A stretch of 64,000 nucleotides of DNA, from NCBI GenBank assembly GCA_037190145.1, contig JBBCJU010000006.1, positions 388,264 to 452,263 on the forward strand. The letters run 5' to 3'. The first letter of the stretch is position 1, and each line of letters starts with the position of its first letter. Made by a program: the position numbers and the translations under genes. Shown here in pieces: positions 1 to 8,935 of this stretch. This DNA comes from 55-13 sp037190145 (lineage in GTDB: Bacteria; Armatimonadota; Fimbriimonadia; Fimbriimonadales; Fimbriimonadaceae). Under the pieces are notes generated by a model that worked only from the letters and a program-made list of their open reading frames with translations, had not been told where the DNA came from and searched no databases.

Positions 1-327
1 AGAGAAGGTGCGCTATTCCATGTCCACGCCAAAGACACCAAGATTGACCCATACAATTCTGGCCGCAACGGAAATCTCGATACAAAGAGCTACGGCAAGA
101 TTGCGGAAAGGTCTTGGGTGTTCCGAAGCGTTGGCTATGGTCACGGTCTCGATTGGTGGAAGGAATTCTGTTCCGAATTGCGAACTGTTGGCTATGACAA
201 CGTGCTTAGCATCGAACATGAGGATGGCCTGATGTCGCCCATGGAAGGTTTGAGGAAGGCGCTGAGTGTTCTAAAGGAAGCCGTTATCTTTGAAGATGCC
301 GGCGAAATGTTCTGGGCCAGAGACTAA
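1..327 (+). CDS. Sugar phosphate isomerase/epimerase, C-terminal part (cut by window edge)
   Basis: The reading frame is open from base 1 and ends at tandem TAA TAA stops, so only the last 108 residues are present. The segment VHAKDTKID near its start and IEHED further on are the metal-binding strand ends of the xylose-isomerase-like TIM barrel (AP endonuclease family 2). In this family a divalent metal is held by His, Asp and Glu while a sugar or inositol derivative is isomerised or epimerised. GLDWWKEFCSEL and GYDNVLSIEHED are typical of the final barrel strands. The substrate cannot be told from this fragment. The family is sure; the exact function is not. Confidence 0.8.
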   Translation, partial: REGALFHVHAKDTKIDPYNSGRNGNLDTKSYGKIAERSWVFRSVGYGHGLDWWKEFCSELRTVGYDNVLSIEHEDGLMSPMEGLRKALSVLKEAVIFEDAGEMFWARD

Positions 328-334
328 TAACGAA

Positions 335-403
335 TGTGAACTGTCGCTTGTGGCTTGTTGAGCTAGCTAGCCATGTCACGGGCGACAGTCCACAAACCAC
401 AAG
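335..403 (+). promoter_or_regulatory. Structured leader with two competing hairpins upstream of secDF
   Basis: TGTG-a-ACTGTCGC (335-347) pairs with GCGACAGT-c-CACA (382-394), giving 12 base pairs with one mismatch. A second pairing, CTTGTGG-c-TTGT (347-358) with ACAA-a-CCACAAG (392-403), uses overlapping bases, so the two helices compete or form a pseudoknot. The palindrome GCTAGCTAGC lies in the loop (362-371). No U-run follows, so a simple terminator is unlikely. The structures are seen in the sequence; a regulatory role is inferred. Confidence 0.45.
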
Positions 404-421
404 GCCCGCAGTTTGGAGCGG

Positions 422-427
422 TATACT
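422..427 (+). promoter_or_regulatory. Probable -10 box of secDF (TATACT)
   Basis: TATACT lies 22 bases before an AGGAGG ribosome-binding site (449-454), which itself precedes a TTG codon at 467. No good -35 is visible. The arrangement favours 467 over the in-frame upstream TTG at 413 as the secDF start. Confidence 0.45.
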
Positions 428-466
428 CCGCTAGTTAAGAAACGCCATAGGAGGCGTCCCACCGTT

Positions 467-2989
467 TTGCAATCTCGTAGTTATCTTTTTCTTCTCGTCG
501 TACTTGGTCTTGGAGTGATCTCTGGGCTCGGTTACCATTTCAAAAAGCCAAACATGGGTTTGGATATCCAAGGAGGCATTCGCCTTACCTATAAGATGGA
601 TACCTCCAAGCTTTCGGCTGAGCAACGTCAGAACATGACGGGGGTTCAATCGAGCGTTGTACGGACAATTATGAACCGTGCGACTGGGCCGATTGGTGTG
701 GCGGAACCTATCGTCCAAGGGAAAGGAACTGACGAGATAACGGTTGAACTCCCTGGTTTTACCGATGAGAAAACGGCCCGAGAAACCTTAAGCACAACGG
801 CCAGTATTGAATGGTACTGGGCCAAGACGGTAACTACGGGTGCAGGTAGCCCGCGTACTTACGAAGCCACTCGTGATACCGAAGAAGTAGGCGGGAATCC
901 AGCTTATATATTTCAGAGACGTGCAACTGGCGAGCTAATCAAGCCAAATACTCCAGCTTATAAGGCGATGATCGCTAGCTGGGGGGCTCCGATTCTGCAA
1001 GGCGCTGATCTGGCAAAGGCAGATGCGATTCCTCATAACGAAAGTTACATTCCTACGATGCAGTTTTCATCGGAGGGCGCAAAGAAGATGGAGGAATGGA
1101 CCCGCAGAAACCAGCGTGGACAGCCTCAGTTGGCGGCAGTTCTAGATAACCTCGTTATCAGCATTGCGCCGCTTCGAGAAGGAACCGTTATACGCGATAG
1201 CGCCCAGATCGATGGTCAGTTTGATAAGGCTTATGTTCTCAAGTTAAAGGAGCTTCTGAATTCGGGTTCTTTACCCGTGAGTTTGGAGCTAACCAGTACG
1301 CAAAAAGTTGACCCGACGATTGGTGCGCAAGCTCTAGACAAAATCATCGTCGCGGGCATCGTCTCTTTTGCGCTGATTGCACTCTTCTTAATCGTTTACT
1401 ACGCTTTCCCTGGCTTTGTAGCCTTAATTGCTCTTGGCTTGTATGTTCTCTTCACCTTAACGGTGATGAAGTGGATCAATGCAACCTTTAGCTTGGCTGC
1501 GATCGCGGGCTTCATCCTCTCTGTGGGTATGGCGGTAGACGCCAATATTCTCGTCTTTGAACGATTCAAGGAGGAGATGAAGACAGGTAAGTCGCTGATG
1601 ACGGCTATTGAACTTGGGTTCAAGCGCGCATTCCCGGCGATCCTAGACTCAAATGCCTGTACGATCCTAACTTCTATAGTTTTGGTGAATCTCGGAACCG
1701 GTCCGGTAAAGGGATTTGCTTCTACCTTGATTATCGGTGTAGCCATTTCGCTGTTCACTGCGGTGGTAATCACTCGATCACTCTTGATCTTCTTGGTTGG
1801 ATCAGGCATCGGAAACAACCCCAAGTTCTATGCTCTTGAGCGAAGCTGGTTTGGTGAGAAGTTTGAGCTAACAGCAGATGAGAAGCCGTTCCAAATTGTG
1901 AACACGTCTCGAAAGTGGTTCACGATCTCGGCTATATCGATTGTTGTCTTCCTGCCTTTCGTCTTCCTTGGTGGACTAAAGCCAAATGTTGAATTCCGTG
2001 GTGGATATGAAGTTGAGCTGAAGGCTCCAAATCAAACCGCACCCGCTATCCAGGCTACTCTGGACAAATCAGATATCGACGGGGCGAACGTAAAATTTGC
2101 CGGTTCTGGTGATGCTCGAGTTGCAATCGTCACCGTGCCACTTGAAGCTGGTAATGGTAAGGCAGACGCAGCGGAAGAGGTGGCTAATAGGGTCGCTGCC
2201 GCAGCAGGCTTGGAACGACCTGAGAAAGGTGGTTCTGCCTATGTGGGCCCAAGCGTTCAAAAGGAGACTGTCAATAACGCAATCTGGGGCGTTGTAATCT
2301 CTGCGGGATTGATTGTCATGTGGCTTACATTCCGCTTCGGAGTTGCCCTTGGTAATTTCCATATCGGACTTCGGTTTGGTATGTCGGCAATTCTGGCGAT
2401 GCTGCATGACATCTTGGTGGTGCTTGGCGTGACGGCGATGGTTGGTTACTTCTTCAGTTGGGAAGTAAGCGCCCTCTTCCTTACGTCAATGCTAACCGTC
2501 ATTGGCTTCTCTGTCCACGACACGATCGTTATCTTCGATCGTATCCGTGAGAACTTGCGACGTCCTCTCCCTGGTGAAGATCTGGGGAACCTGGTGAACC
2601 GGTCCATCACTCAATCTTTTGCCCGATCACTGAACACGTCGATGACGGTTATCGCAACCCTCATCATTCTCTTGTCGTTTGGTACCACTACTCCAGACCT
2701 CAAACTCTTCTGTGTGACAATGTTGGCTGGTATCTTGTCCGGTACCTACTCATCCATCTATAACGCATCGCCAATCCTCTATCTATGGGACAAGATGATT
2801 GCGAAGAGAAAGGGTGAAGGACAAACAATCATGGCGCTTGCATTAGCAGAGAACGCCAGATTGAGATCAGCTCACGTAGTTGCTGCCGAACAGCCTGCGG
2901 CTAACGTAGATGGCAGTGGTCGGTCTTACGGCCAAGTTCGACGTCGAGCCAGTGCTGTGAAGAGCAGCAAGATTGAACTAGACGACTGA
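467..2989 (+). CDS. secDF: Protein translocase subunit SecDF (fused SecD-SecF)
   Basis: SecD and SecF assist the SecYEG channel, using proton-motive force to pull secreted proteins out on the trans side. Here both are fused into one chain of about 840 residues with two sets of six membrane segments. The SecD half starts with one membrane helix and the signature MGLDIQGG, followed by a long periplasmic P1 domain and the TM4 motif DANILVFERFKEE. The SecF half has the matching VHDTIVIFDRIREN. TTG 467 is preferred because AGGAGG lies 12 bases upstream and the protein then begins right at the first helix. TTG 413 would add 18 mostly basic residues. A strong terminator follows the stop. Confidence 0.95.
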   Translation: MQSRSYLFLLVVLGLGVISGLGYHFKKPNMGLDIQGGIRLTYKMDTSKLSAEQRQNMTGVQSSVVRTIMNRATGPIGVAEPIVQGKGTDEITVELPGFTDEKTARETLSTTASIEWYWAKTVTTGAGSPRTYEATRDTEEVGGNPAYIFQRRATGELIKPNTPAYKAMIASWGAPILQGADLAKADAIPHNESYIPTMQFSSEGAKKMEEWTRRNQRGQPQLAAVLDNLVISIAPLREGTVIRDSAQIDGQFDKAYVLKLKELLNSGSLPVSLELTSTQKVDPTIGAQALDKIIVAGIVSFALIALFLIVYYAFPGFVALIALGLYVLFTLTVMKWINATFSLAAIAGFILSVGMAVDANILVFERFKEEMKTGKSLMTAIELGFKRAFPAILDSNACTILTSIVLVNLGTGPVKGFASTLIIGVAISLFTAVVITRSLLIFLVGSGIGNNPKFYALERSWFGEKFELTADEKPFQIVNTSRKWFTISAISIVVFLPFVFLGGLKPNVEFRGGYEVELKAPNQTAPAIQATLDKSDIDGANVKFAGSGDARVAIVTVPLEAGNGKADAAEEVANRVAAAAGLERPEKGGSAYVGPSVQKETVNNAIWGVVISAGLIVMWLTFRFGVALGNFHIGLRFGMSAILAMLHDILVVLGVTAMVGYFFSWEVSALFLTSMLTVIGFSVHDTIVIFDRIRENLRRPLPGEDLGNLVNRSITQSFARSLNTSMTVIATLIILLSFGTTTPDLKLFCVTMLAGILSGTYSSIYNASPILYLWDKMIAKRKGEGQTIMALALAENARLRSAHVVAAEQPAANVDGSGRSYGQVRRRASAVKSSKIELDD

Positions 2990-3008
2990 GGTTGTCGATA
3001 AATATGAA

Positions 3009-3040
3009 AAGAGGCGAGGGATTCCCTCGCCTCTTCTTAT
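3009..3040. terminator. Bidirectional rho-independent terminator between secDF and the leftward operon
   Basis: A 12-bp stem AAGAGGCGAGGG/CCCTCGCCTCTT (3009-3020 with 3024-3035) with a three-base loop is followed by T-rich sequence on the + strand and preceded by A-rich sequence, so it can also serve the convergent leftward operon that ends at 3043. Confidence 0.85.
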
Positions 3041-3042
3041 TT

Positions 3043-3960
3043 CTAGCCAAAGAGGATTTGAGAGGCCAGGGAGCCGGGAACAATACCGACACCCTCAAGG
3101 GCTTGTACTGCCATCCCCAAGTTTTGGCGCATTTCTGCTCGAACCGAATGACTCAACGGTCGGTCTTCATCGGTGAATGCAGCCGCATGAAGCTGGTTGA
3201 CCAAATGGTCCGCAGTTTTGAATGCTGCATCCAGTGAGTAGTCCGGATTTGGCGATAAAGGAAGGCTAAAGCCGATCAAGAGGCCGGGATGGCGGACCCC
3301 GCTCTGAACGGCAGAGAGTGAGAAGCTACTTGCTCCTCCCATTGGTGTTACCGAAATTAAGGGTAAATGGCTGTTCGCAGGCAGCACTTCAAAAAAGCCA
3401 GATGGTTTTAAGTCGTAACCCAGTTCAGATAAGGCAACCCAAACATCCTTCTCCAAGAATTCGGAAACCTTCGGAACTAACAGTATTTCAACACCTATGT
3501 CCAAACTTTCACGGATATCAAGCAGGCTAACCAAATATCGATCTATATCGGCTGGAGGAGGCAAAGGCATTGCTCGACGCTGCAAATGGGTCGCAAAGCC
3601 TTCGGCTACCTGAAGCAGGTGTTCGGCGGCTTTGCTTGTCAATTCACCCTGCTCAGAAAGCATGTCCCAGGCAAGAGCGATGGAATCATAAGAACCGTCG
3701 GCGCGAGAAGACAGAGTCTGCCAGCCATCATCTCCCGGTGCCATCACGAAAACATTGGGTTGACCAAGGGCTTCATGCCAACGAGGATCGAGCAGGGAAG
3801 AAACCGTGCTTGCCGGAGAAGATTTTGGTCCAACCAACTCAATGACATACTGAACCTTGTGTTCAGGTCCAAACTTTGAGCTGGGAATGGTAGGTATCTG
3901 TGGTAAGGCAACCTCTGGCTTGGGAGCGAGAGGTTGGCCGAAAATTTGAGTTGTGTCCAC
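3043..3960 (-). CDS. Unknown protein, possible ZipA-like fold, downstream of era
   Basis: A 305-residue protein with a GTG start six bases after the era stop, so it is probably translated with era. No signal peptide or membrane helix is seen. The N-terminal 25 residues are Pro-rich and followed by a globular domain. The pattern over about residues 165-300 (LGYDLKPSGFFEVLP, then LISVTPMGG, then GLLIGFSLPLSP and a helix DAAFKTADHLVNQLHAAAFTDEDRPLS) recalls the C-terminal FtsZ-binding domain of ZipA, which has the same order of strand, hydrophobic sheet and a helix leading to 'D..r.ls'. The first half may be a diverged copy. That similarity is from memory and weak. The safe statement is: conserved-looking soluble protein of unknown function in an era operon. 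Confidence 0.6.
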   Translation of the reverse strand: MDTTQIFGQPLAPKPEVALPQIPTIPSSKFGPEHKVQYVIELVGPKSSPASTVSSLLDPRWHEALGQPNVFVMAPGDDGWQTLSSRADGSYDSIALAWDMLSEQGELTSKAAEHLLQVAEGFATHLQRRAMPLPPPADIDRYLVSLLDIRESLDIGVEILLVPKVSEFLEKDVWVALSELGYDLKPSGFFEVLPANSHLPLISVTPMGGASSFSLSAVQSGVRHPGLLIGFSLPLSPNPDYSLDAAFKTADHLVNQLHAAAFTDEDRPLSHSVRAEMRQNLGMAVQALEGVGIVPGSLASQILFG

Positions 3961-3966
3961 CGTTGC

Positions 3967-4887
3967 TTACTCTGCGTATTCCAACTCTTGTAGCATGCGG
4001 GGGTTCATGCGCCAGTCTTCCCGAACACGTACATGAAGTTCTAGGAATATTTTTTGTCCGAGCAATTCTTCAATCTCTTGTCGAGCTTCTGTACCGACCT
4101 TCTTAATAAACTGGCCTTGCTTCCCGATAAGAATCGCGCGCTGGCTAGCCTTTTCCACAAAGATGGAAGCAGAGATTCGAATCAGTCCTTCTTCTTCCTC
4201 CCAACTGTCGACTAAAACCGCGACCGCGTGAGGAACCTCTTGCCTCGTGGCAATAAGGATTTTCTCCCTTACGAACTCGCCCGCGATAAAACGACTTGAT
4301 TGGTCAGTGTAGTCGTCCGGATCATATTGCGCCTCTCCCTCAGGAAGTTTGGAGACGATTCTCTCAATGAGTCGATCTACATTCAATCCCCGAGTGGCGG
4401 TGGTAAGCATGTAGTCTTCCGTCTTAAAGAGGGAAGTATATGCGTCTACATTGCGTTGAACTGAATCCGCCTTTAGCTGATCCATCTTATTGAGGCAGAG
4501 AATGAGAGGGACCGGTACTAGCTTTGTCGAGTCTTTGAGATCGTGAACTTCTAGCCCAACCAAGAGCTTTGAAATCTCATTATCTCCATCATTCGGATGG
4601 TGGCTTGAATCTGCCACATACACAATGACGTCAACATCATGCAGTGACTTCCTTGCCTGCTCAACCATAGATCTCCCAAGCTTTGTATGGGGCTCATGGA
4701 TTCCAGGGGTATCTATAAACGCAATCTGATAGTCATCGCCCGTAGTGATCCCAACGACACGTTTTCGCGTTGTCTGTGGCTTATTGCTGACAATCGATAC
4801 CTTTTGTCCGACGATTCGGTTAAGCAATGTGCTTTTACCGACATTCGGCTTACCTATAAGGGCGACATTTCCAAATCGGTGGCTCAT
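3967..4887 (-). CDS. era: GTPase Era
   Basis: Era is an essential Ras-like GTPase that binds the 3' end of 16S rRNA and assists 30S maturation. The 306-residue length is normal. The G1 loop GKPNVGKST sits at about residues 12-20, G2 at QTTRKRVVGI, G3 as DTPG, and G4 as NKMD. The C-terminal KH domain carries GKQGQFIKKVGTEARQEIEELL. The ATG has GGGAG five bases upstream, overlapping the end of the preceding gene, whose stop is two bases before this start. It therefore sits inside a leftward operon with the HAD phosphatase and the large basic-tailed protein. Confidence 0.97.
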   Translation of the reverse strand: MSHRFGNVALIGKPNVGKSTLLNRIVGQKVSIVSNKPQTTRKRVVGITTGDDYQIAFIDTPGIHEPHTKLGRSMVEQARKSLHDVDVIVYVADSSHHPNDGDNEISKLLVGLEVHDLKDSTKLVPVPLILCLNKMDQLKADSVQRNVDAYTSLFKTEDYMLTTATRGLNVDRLIERIVSKLPEGEAQYDPDDYTDQSSRFIAGEFVREKILIATRQEVPHAVAVLVDSWEEEEGLIRISASIFVEKASQRAILIGKQGQFIKKVGTEARQEIEELLGQKIFLELHVRVREDWRMNPRMLQELEYAE

Positions 4888-4889
4888 GG

Positions 4890-7800
4890 CTACTCCCGCT
4901 TCCTAAAGACGACACTGATTCCCAGTTCATCATCTGTCTCAAACTCTTTTCGAACACCACTGGTTTCCTCCGAGCCTCCTCGATCTCCTCGACGTCTTCT
5001 TCTTCTTCGACGTCCAGAACGCTCTTCTGGCTCGGGCGCAGGAGTTTCTTCCTCGATAATCTGTTGGGGGCGAAGGAACCACTCGTCTGCGACTTCGTCC
5101 GCGTCTCCACCTTCCATCCACTCATTGAGTTTCATTAACGGAATGTCGAAAGATGCGGCATCACCCAGAAGGTTGTTCTCTAGCTTTTCTGGAAGAGTTG
5201 CTAAACGCAGTAGGTCGTCTGGATCGGCGGTCAGGATAGCCTCGATGTCCTCATGTGTGCCCACAAGGAATGTGTGCGTTGATCCATCTGTCGCTGTAAA
5301 CCGCAGATTAGTACTATCCGTTTGCACCCATTGGCGTTGAAGCAGGTTATAAGCAGCCCACTTGCTTGGGAGTGCAATCGTTCGATTGCCAGCATTCGCA
5401 CAATGGACGGTCAGGAATGGGGGCCGAAGGTGCACAACATCATCGGTAAAGTTCCAAATATGGGCTCCGGCCATCTGAGCCAAGGCTCGAATAAGAGCCG
5501 GATTTACCATTGGCTCGCCAAGGAAGACACTGGTCCAATGTTGTTCAGAGGACTGCGGATCAAACTCCTTCACTACGAAACTGGGTAAGCCTGTTTGTGA
5601 ATATTCTCCAAGGACCAAGGCGTCCTCGGGAATAGCAAAGTAACTTGGCTCCAGCTTGGTGTCGCCACTGGCAATTGTTCTATCGGGAAATGCTTCGCAT
5701 AGTGGGTGCCGACGATTGAGAATAGTCGTACCAGACTTGCTGTAGAAGGGCTGAGGTTTGAGTGCAATCCCCGTGACTTCTCGAGCTCTTTCCAAAGAAT
5801 CTCTGCCGGAATCAAACAGCCCTGCTGAGTAAAGCCAGAAGAGGACCTTCCCGTCGCGCTGCAATCGACTCTTGATAGCGGCTCGAAGGTCTGGACGTAA
5901 ATCCCATGCGTTGAGGAAGATATAAGCTTTAGCCTCTGGGAATTTCTCTCGATGCGCCAAATCGCTCAAAAGGTAGAAGCCAGCGCTGACGCCAGCTCGC
6001 AAAACCGACTCTCGAACATTTTGAACAAGGAGGGTAAACGCATTGGGGTCCACCAGATAAGCAAGAGCTCTCTCATCAATAAAGACACAAACATCAGGCT
6101 CAGAAACGCCAGCCGCCATGCTATTCACCAGGGCGTCGGAAATCTTGGCGGCTCGTCCCCAAATGCTTGAGGTTTTAAGCCAGCCATTTCCCCACAGATC
6201 CATCCAGTTGATTCCGGAACCATGAGCCAATGCCGCTCCGGCTCCTCGCCAGTGGACGCTGTCCAGAGCTTGTGGGGTCTTGATCATCGGGTTGAAGTCA
6301 TCCGGCTCTCGTCCACCACTGAGAGAAGTCTTGAAGTCTTCTTCGCTCAGGTAAAGCTTTCCGTTTAGGGCAAAGCTATCAATTGGTCCAGGGAAGGCCG
6401 CTGTTCCTCCTGGCTCGCGATCTCGGTAGCTGGGAGGACCTGCAATGAAGTCTAGTTCTGGAGTTCTCAGGAGTTTTCCGAGTGATAAGTGGCCGCTCGC
6501 AGGATGAGACCATTCGAAGGTGTATCCGTAGCTGGCACCAACCAAGAAGTAGCCTTCGCTAGCTTCTTTTGCGGCATAAGCTAAATCCCCGATACGCTGA
6601 ACGGTTGCATCGCTTAGGAAGAGGTGATAGTCAACATACTTTCTTTGCTTCCGACTTGACCGAACGAATTTATCGCCGTCTGCGCCCTCAGGCTGATAAA
6701 TGGGAATTTGAAGGTCTTCAAAAGATGCATTGCCATCAAACCAGGAGGCTCGAAGCATCACATCATCGTCCAGATACCGAACGCGAGCCCATTCGCGGAA
6801 CTTCAGAATGGCGGCTTCTGAAGTGTCATAGCCCCAGCCATCAGCGAAGAACCACTCGCCACGGTCTAGCTGCACACCTAAGATGTGGTTGTTGTTCTCT
6901 AGAAGCCTTAGCTTCGCAACAAACTTTTGAAGGCATGTTTTGGCAACGTTCCAGAACTCATCATCACAAACACTGGGCTCTGCCAATGTGCCGTCCTGAA
7001 GAAGGTAACGACCCTTGCCATAAGTCTGCTGCCAGCCTCTAGGAGCCTTGAAGACTAAACGGAAGAGAACTTGAGATTCTCGGTCTACCTTTAAGGTCTT
7101 ATCAAGTAGGTATGCCGCCATTTGCACGTTAGCGTCAATGGCGTTCTCATCAATCTCAAAATCAATGAAGTGTGAATGCAGATGGACTCCGGCCTCGGAA
7201 GCCATTCTTAGTTCTTCGAGAACGGTATTTGCGCTTCTCTCGTCGGTCGTTCCACCAAAGAAGAACATAGGGGGATAAACCCGACCATCCCGAACCAACG
7301 TGGGCAACCCACGTCGAATAACAACCTGGGGAGCATTGGCTGGGATTGGGATCAGAGGCTTAGGCGGTGGCGCAAGGTTCTTCTTCTCACGTGGACGGAA
7401 GCTGACCGCGATCTCTTCAATAATCGGTTCTTCCGCTTCTGCTGGGAGCACTGGCGTCGGTTTTTCTTTCCTCTGATCTTTGGTGCGACGTCGACTTCGA
7501 TCCCTGCCTTTAGGTTCTTGGGGAGCTTCTGTTTCAGATGTCTGAGGAGTAGCCTTTACACTCGCCGAACGCCAGATCGGGACGGGCAAGTCGTCCTCAA
7601 CTAAAAAGTCTTCATGAACGACTTCTAATTTAACCTTTGGCTCCTGCTTTGGCCTTCTCTCTTTGCTTCTTGGGCTTTCGGATTTTTCAGTGGTGGTTGA
7701 GGCAGCGTTCTTTCGTGGGCGGAAAGTTGGGATAGGAACATCGTCTTCGACCGTGAAATCGACGACTGGAGCTTCTTTAACCGCTTCGACTTCTTTAGTC

Positions 7801-8249
7801 TTTGTTTTAGCTCTCGATTTGGGGGCCGCTTTCTTGACCGGAGCTACGGGCGCAGGTTCTGGGGTAGCAACTTCTGTTGCCGCGGAAGCTTTAGCTTTGG
7901 CTGCCTTTCTAACGGGCTTTACCGCTTCGGCAGGAGCCTCAGGAGTTTCCACCTTCTTAGCTCGACTGACTCTTGGTTTCGTCACTTTAGCCTCAGGGGC
8001 TACGATGGCTTCAGGTGCTTCAACGACAGCCTCAACCTGTGGGGCTACTTTCTTGCTTCTAGATACCTTAGGCTTTGCTGGGGCCTCGACCGCCTCTACA
8101 GCGACTTCGGTAACTTTTTTGGCGCGAGTCCTTGCTACAGGCTTGGTTTCTACCTCGGCCTTTGCCGTGGTTTTCTTTGTGCGCGGAGTCTTTGGTTCAG
8201 TAGAAGGGGTATCGACGAGAGTTAAATCTTCAGTTTTCTTTCTTGGCAT
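4890..8249 (-). CDS. Large glycosidase-like (GH42/TIM-barrel) protein with disordered basic tails
   Basis: A 1119-residue protein. Roughly the first 290 residues are low-complexity Ala/Lys/Pro/Glu with repeated blocks such as KPKVSRSKKV, KPRVSRAKKV and PRTKKTTAK. About residues 320-700 resemble a GH42-like beta-galactosidase barrel (LGVQLDRGEWFFADGWGYD, FREWARVRY). This is followed by a Rossmann-like region resembling the trimerisation domain of that family (VFIDERALAYLVDP, KAYIFLNAWDLRP, GKVLFWLYSAGLFD). The C-terminus ends with a run of eight arginines and acidic patches. There is no signal peptide. ATG 8249 is chosen over the in-frame TTG at 8279; it overlaps the HAD gene by 28 bases. Activity is unknown: the fold is a reasonable inference and the combination with nucleic-acid-binding-type tails is odd. 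Confidence 0.65.
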   Translation of the reverse strand: MPRKKTEDLTLVDTPSTEPKTPRTKKTTAKAEVETKPVARTRAKKVTEVAVEAVEAPAKPKVSRSKKVAPQVEAVVEAPEAIVAPEAKVTKPRVSRAKKVETPEAPAEAVKPVRKAAKAKASAATEVATPEPAPVAPVKKAAPKSRAKTKTKEVEAVKEAPVVDFTVEDDVPIPTFRPRKNAASTTTEKSESPRSKERRPKQEPKVKLEVVHEDFLVEDDLPVPIWRSASVKATPQTSETEAPQEPKGRDRSRRRTKDQRKEKPTPVLPAEAEEPIIEEIAVSFRPREKKNLAPPPKPLIPIPANAPQVVIRRGLPTLVRDGRVYPPMFFFGGTTDERSANTVLEELRMASEAGVHLHSHFIDFEIDENAIDANVQMAAYLLDKTLKVDRESQVLFRLVFKAPRGWQQTYGKGRYLLQDGTLAEPSVCDDEFWNVAKTCLQKFVAKLRLLENNNHILGVQLDRGEWFFADGWGYDTSEAAILKFREWARVRYLDDDVMLRASWFDGNASFEDLQIPIYQPEGADGDKFVRSSRKQRKYVDYHLFLSDATVQRIGDLAYAAKEASEGYFLVGASYGYTFEWSHPASGHLSLGKLLRTPELDFIAGPPSYRDREPGGTAAFPGPIDSFALNGKLYLSEEDFKTSLSGGREPDDFNPMIKTPQALDSVHWRGAGAALAHGSGINWMDLWGNGWLKTSSIWGRAAKISDALVNSMAAGVSEPDVCVFIDERALAYLVDPNAFTLLVQNVRESVLRAGVSAGFYLLSDLAHREKFPEAKAYIFLNAWDLRPDLRAAIKSRLQRDGKVLFWLYSAGLFDSGRDSLERAREVTGIALKPQPFYSKSGTTILNRRHPLCEAFPDRTIASGDTKLEPSYFAIPEDALVLGEYSQTGLPSFVVKEFDPQSSEQHWTSVFLGEPMVNPALIRALAQMAGAHIWNFTDDVVHLRPPFLTVHCANAGNRTIALPSKWAAYNLLQRQWVQTDSTNLRFTATDGSTHTFLVGTHEDIEAILTADPDDLLRLATLPEKLENNLLGDAASFDIPLMKLNEWMEGGDADEVADEWFLRPQQIIEEETPAPEPEERSGRRRRRRRRGDRGGSEETSGVRKEFETDDELGISVVFRKRE

Positions 8250-8935
8250 GAGGTTTCTAGCAGTGATTGCTGAACCCAACTTAATAACTCGGCTGGCGTT
8301 TCAAAGAAAGCGGCCGGAGATTCTGCAAGTAGGGTTTCACGGTCGGAAGCTCCGTACCCAACGGCGATTGGGGTGACGCCTGCATCGCGAGCACACCTAA
8401 GATCAAACACGGAATCGCCGATCATCACGGCTTCATTGGGTCTGATCCCTAGGCGCTCGCAGGCGAGAATCGCTGCTTCGGGAGCGGGCTTTGGGTTGAT
8501 AACATCGGAGGCGCAGACGGCGGTATCAATGGCGTCTATTGCGTCAAATCTATTGAGAAAATGTTCTAGTTCAACGGCATTCTTACTGGTAACCAGCGCC
8601 GTTTGGAGCCCTGCACGATGGCAGAGTTGCAGAGCCTTTACGGCATCATCGAAGTAGAACTCCATGGACTGGTGAATCTTGTATCGACTGATGGCGTAAT
8701 CCACCATCTCAGCAACTTTCTCGCTGCTTGGCGGAGTCTCTTGAAACATCTCTAGCTGCTTGTGCAGAGGAATTCCACATAAAGAAAGCAGAACCGATTT
8801 AGCGGGTCTCTTTCCTAAGAAATGCTCGTAAGTGTCCCCAATCCCTTGTACATAGACCTGTAGGCTATCGACGAGCGTGCCATCCACGTCAAAAAACGCG
8901 GCACGATAGTCAGAAAGGGGCAAGCCTTGCGGCAT
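8222..8935 (-). CDS. HAD-superfamily hydrolase, phosphoglycolate-phosphatase-like
   Basis: This is a 237-residue HAD phosphatase. Motif I is FFDVDGTLVDS (nucleophile Asp and acid/base Asp), motif II is ALVTSKN, motif III is the Lys of NPKPAPEA, and motif IV is MIGDSVFDLRCARDAG. A helical cap lies between motifs I and II, as in phosphoglycolate phosphatase and PpaX. The substrate cannot be assigned. It is the first gene of the leftward operon that includes era. A CATACT box lies six bases before the ATG, in line with a leaderless message. Its last codons overlap the start of the next gene. Confidence 0.88.
   Translation of the reverse strand: MPQGLPLSDYRAAFFDVDGTLVDSLQVYVQGIGDTYEHFLGKRPAKSVLLSLCGIPLHKQLEMFQETPPSSEKVAEMVDYAISRYKIHQSMEFYFDDAVKALQLCHRAGLQTALVTSKNAVELEHFLNRFDAIDAIDTAVCASDVINPKPAPEAAILACERLGIRPNEAVMIGDSVFDLRCARDAGVTPIAVGYGASDRETLLAESPAAFFETPAELLSWVQQSLLETSCQERKLKI

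Noticed and set aside
1399..1824. 141-codon minus-strand frame inside secDF
   Set aside because: It lies wholly within the conserved SecD membrane region and has no domain or start signal of its own.
7663..8376. A 237-codon plus-strand frame opposite the basic-tailed protein
   Set aside because: Its Ala/Ser/Thr/Leu-rich low-complexity sequence is the antisense of the Lys/Ala/Pro repeat region, and it has no ribosome-binding site or recognisable domain.
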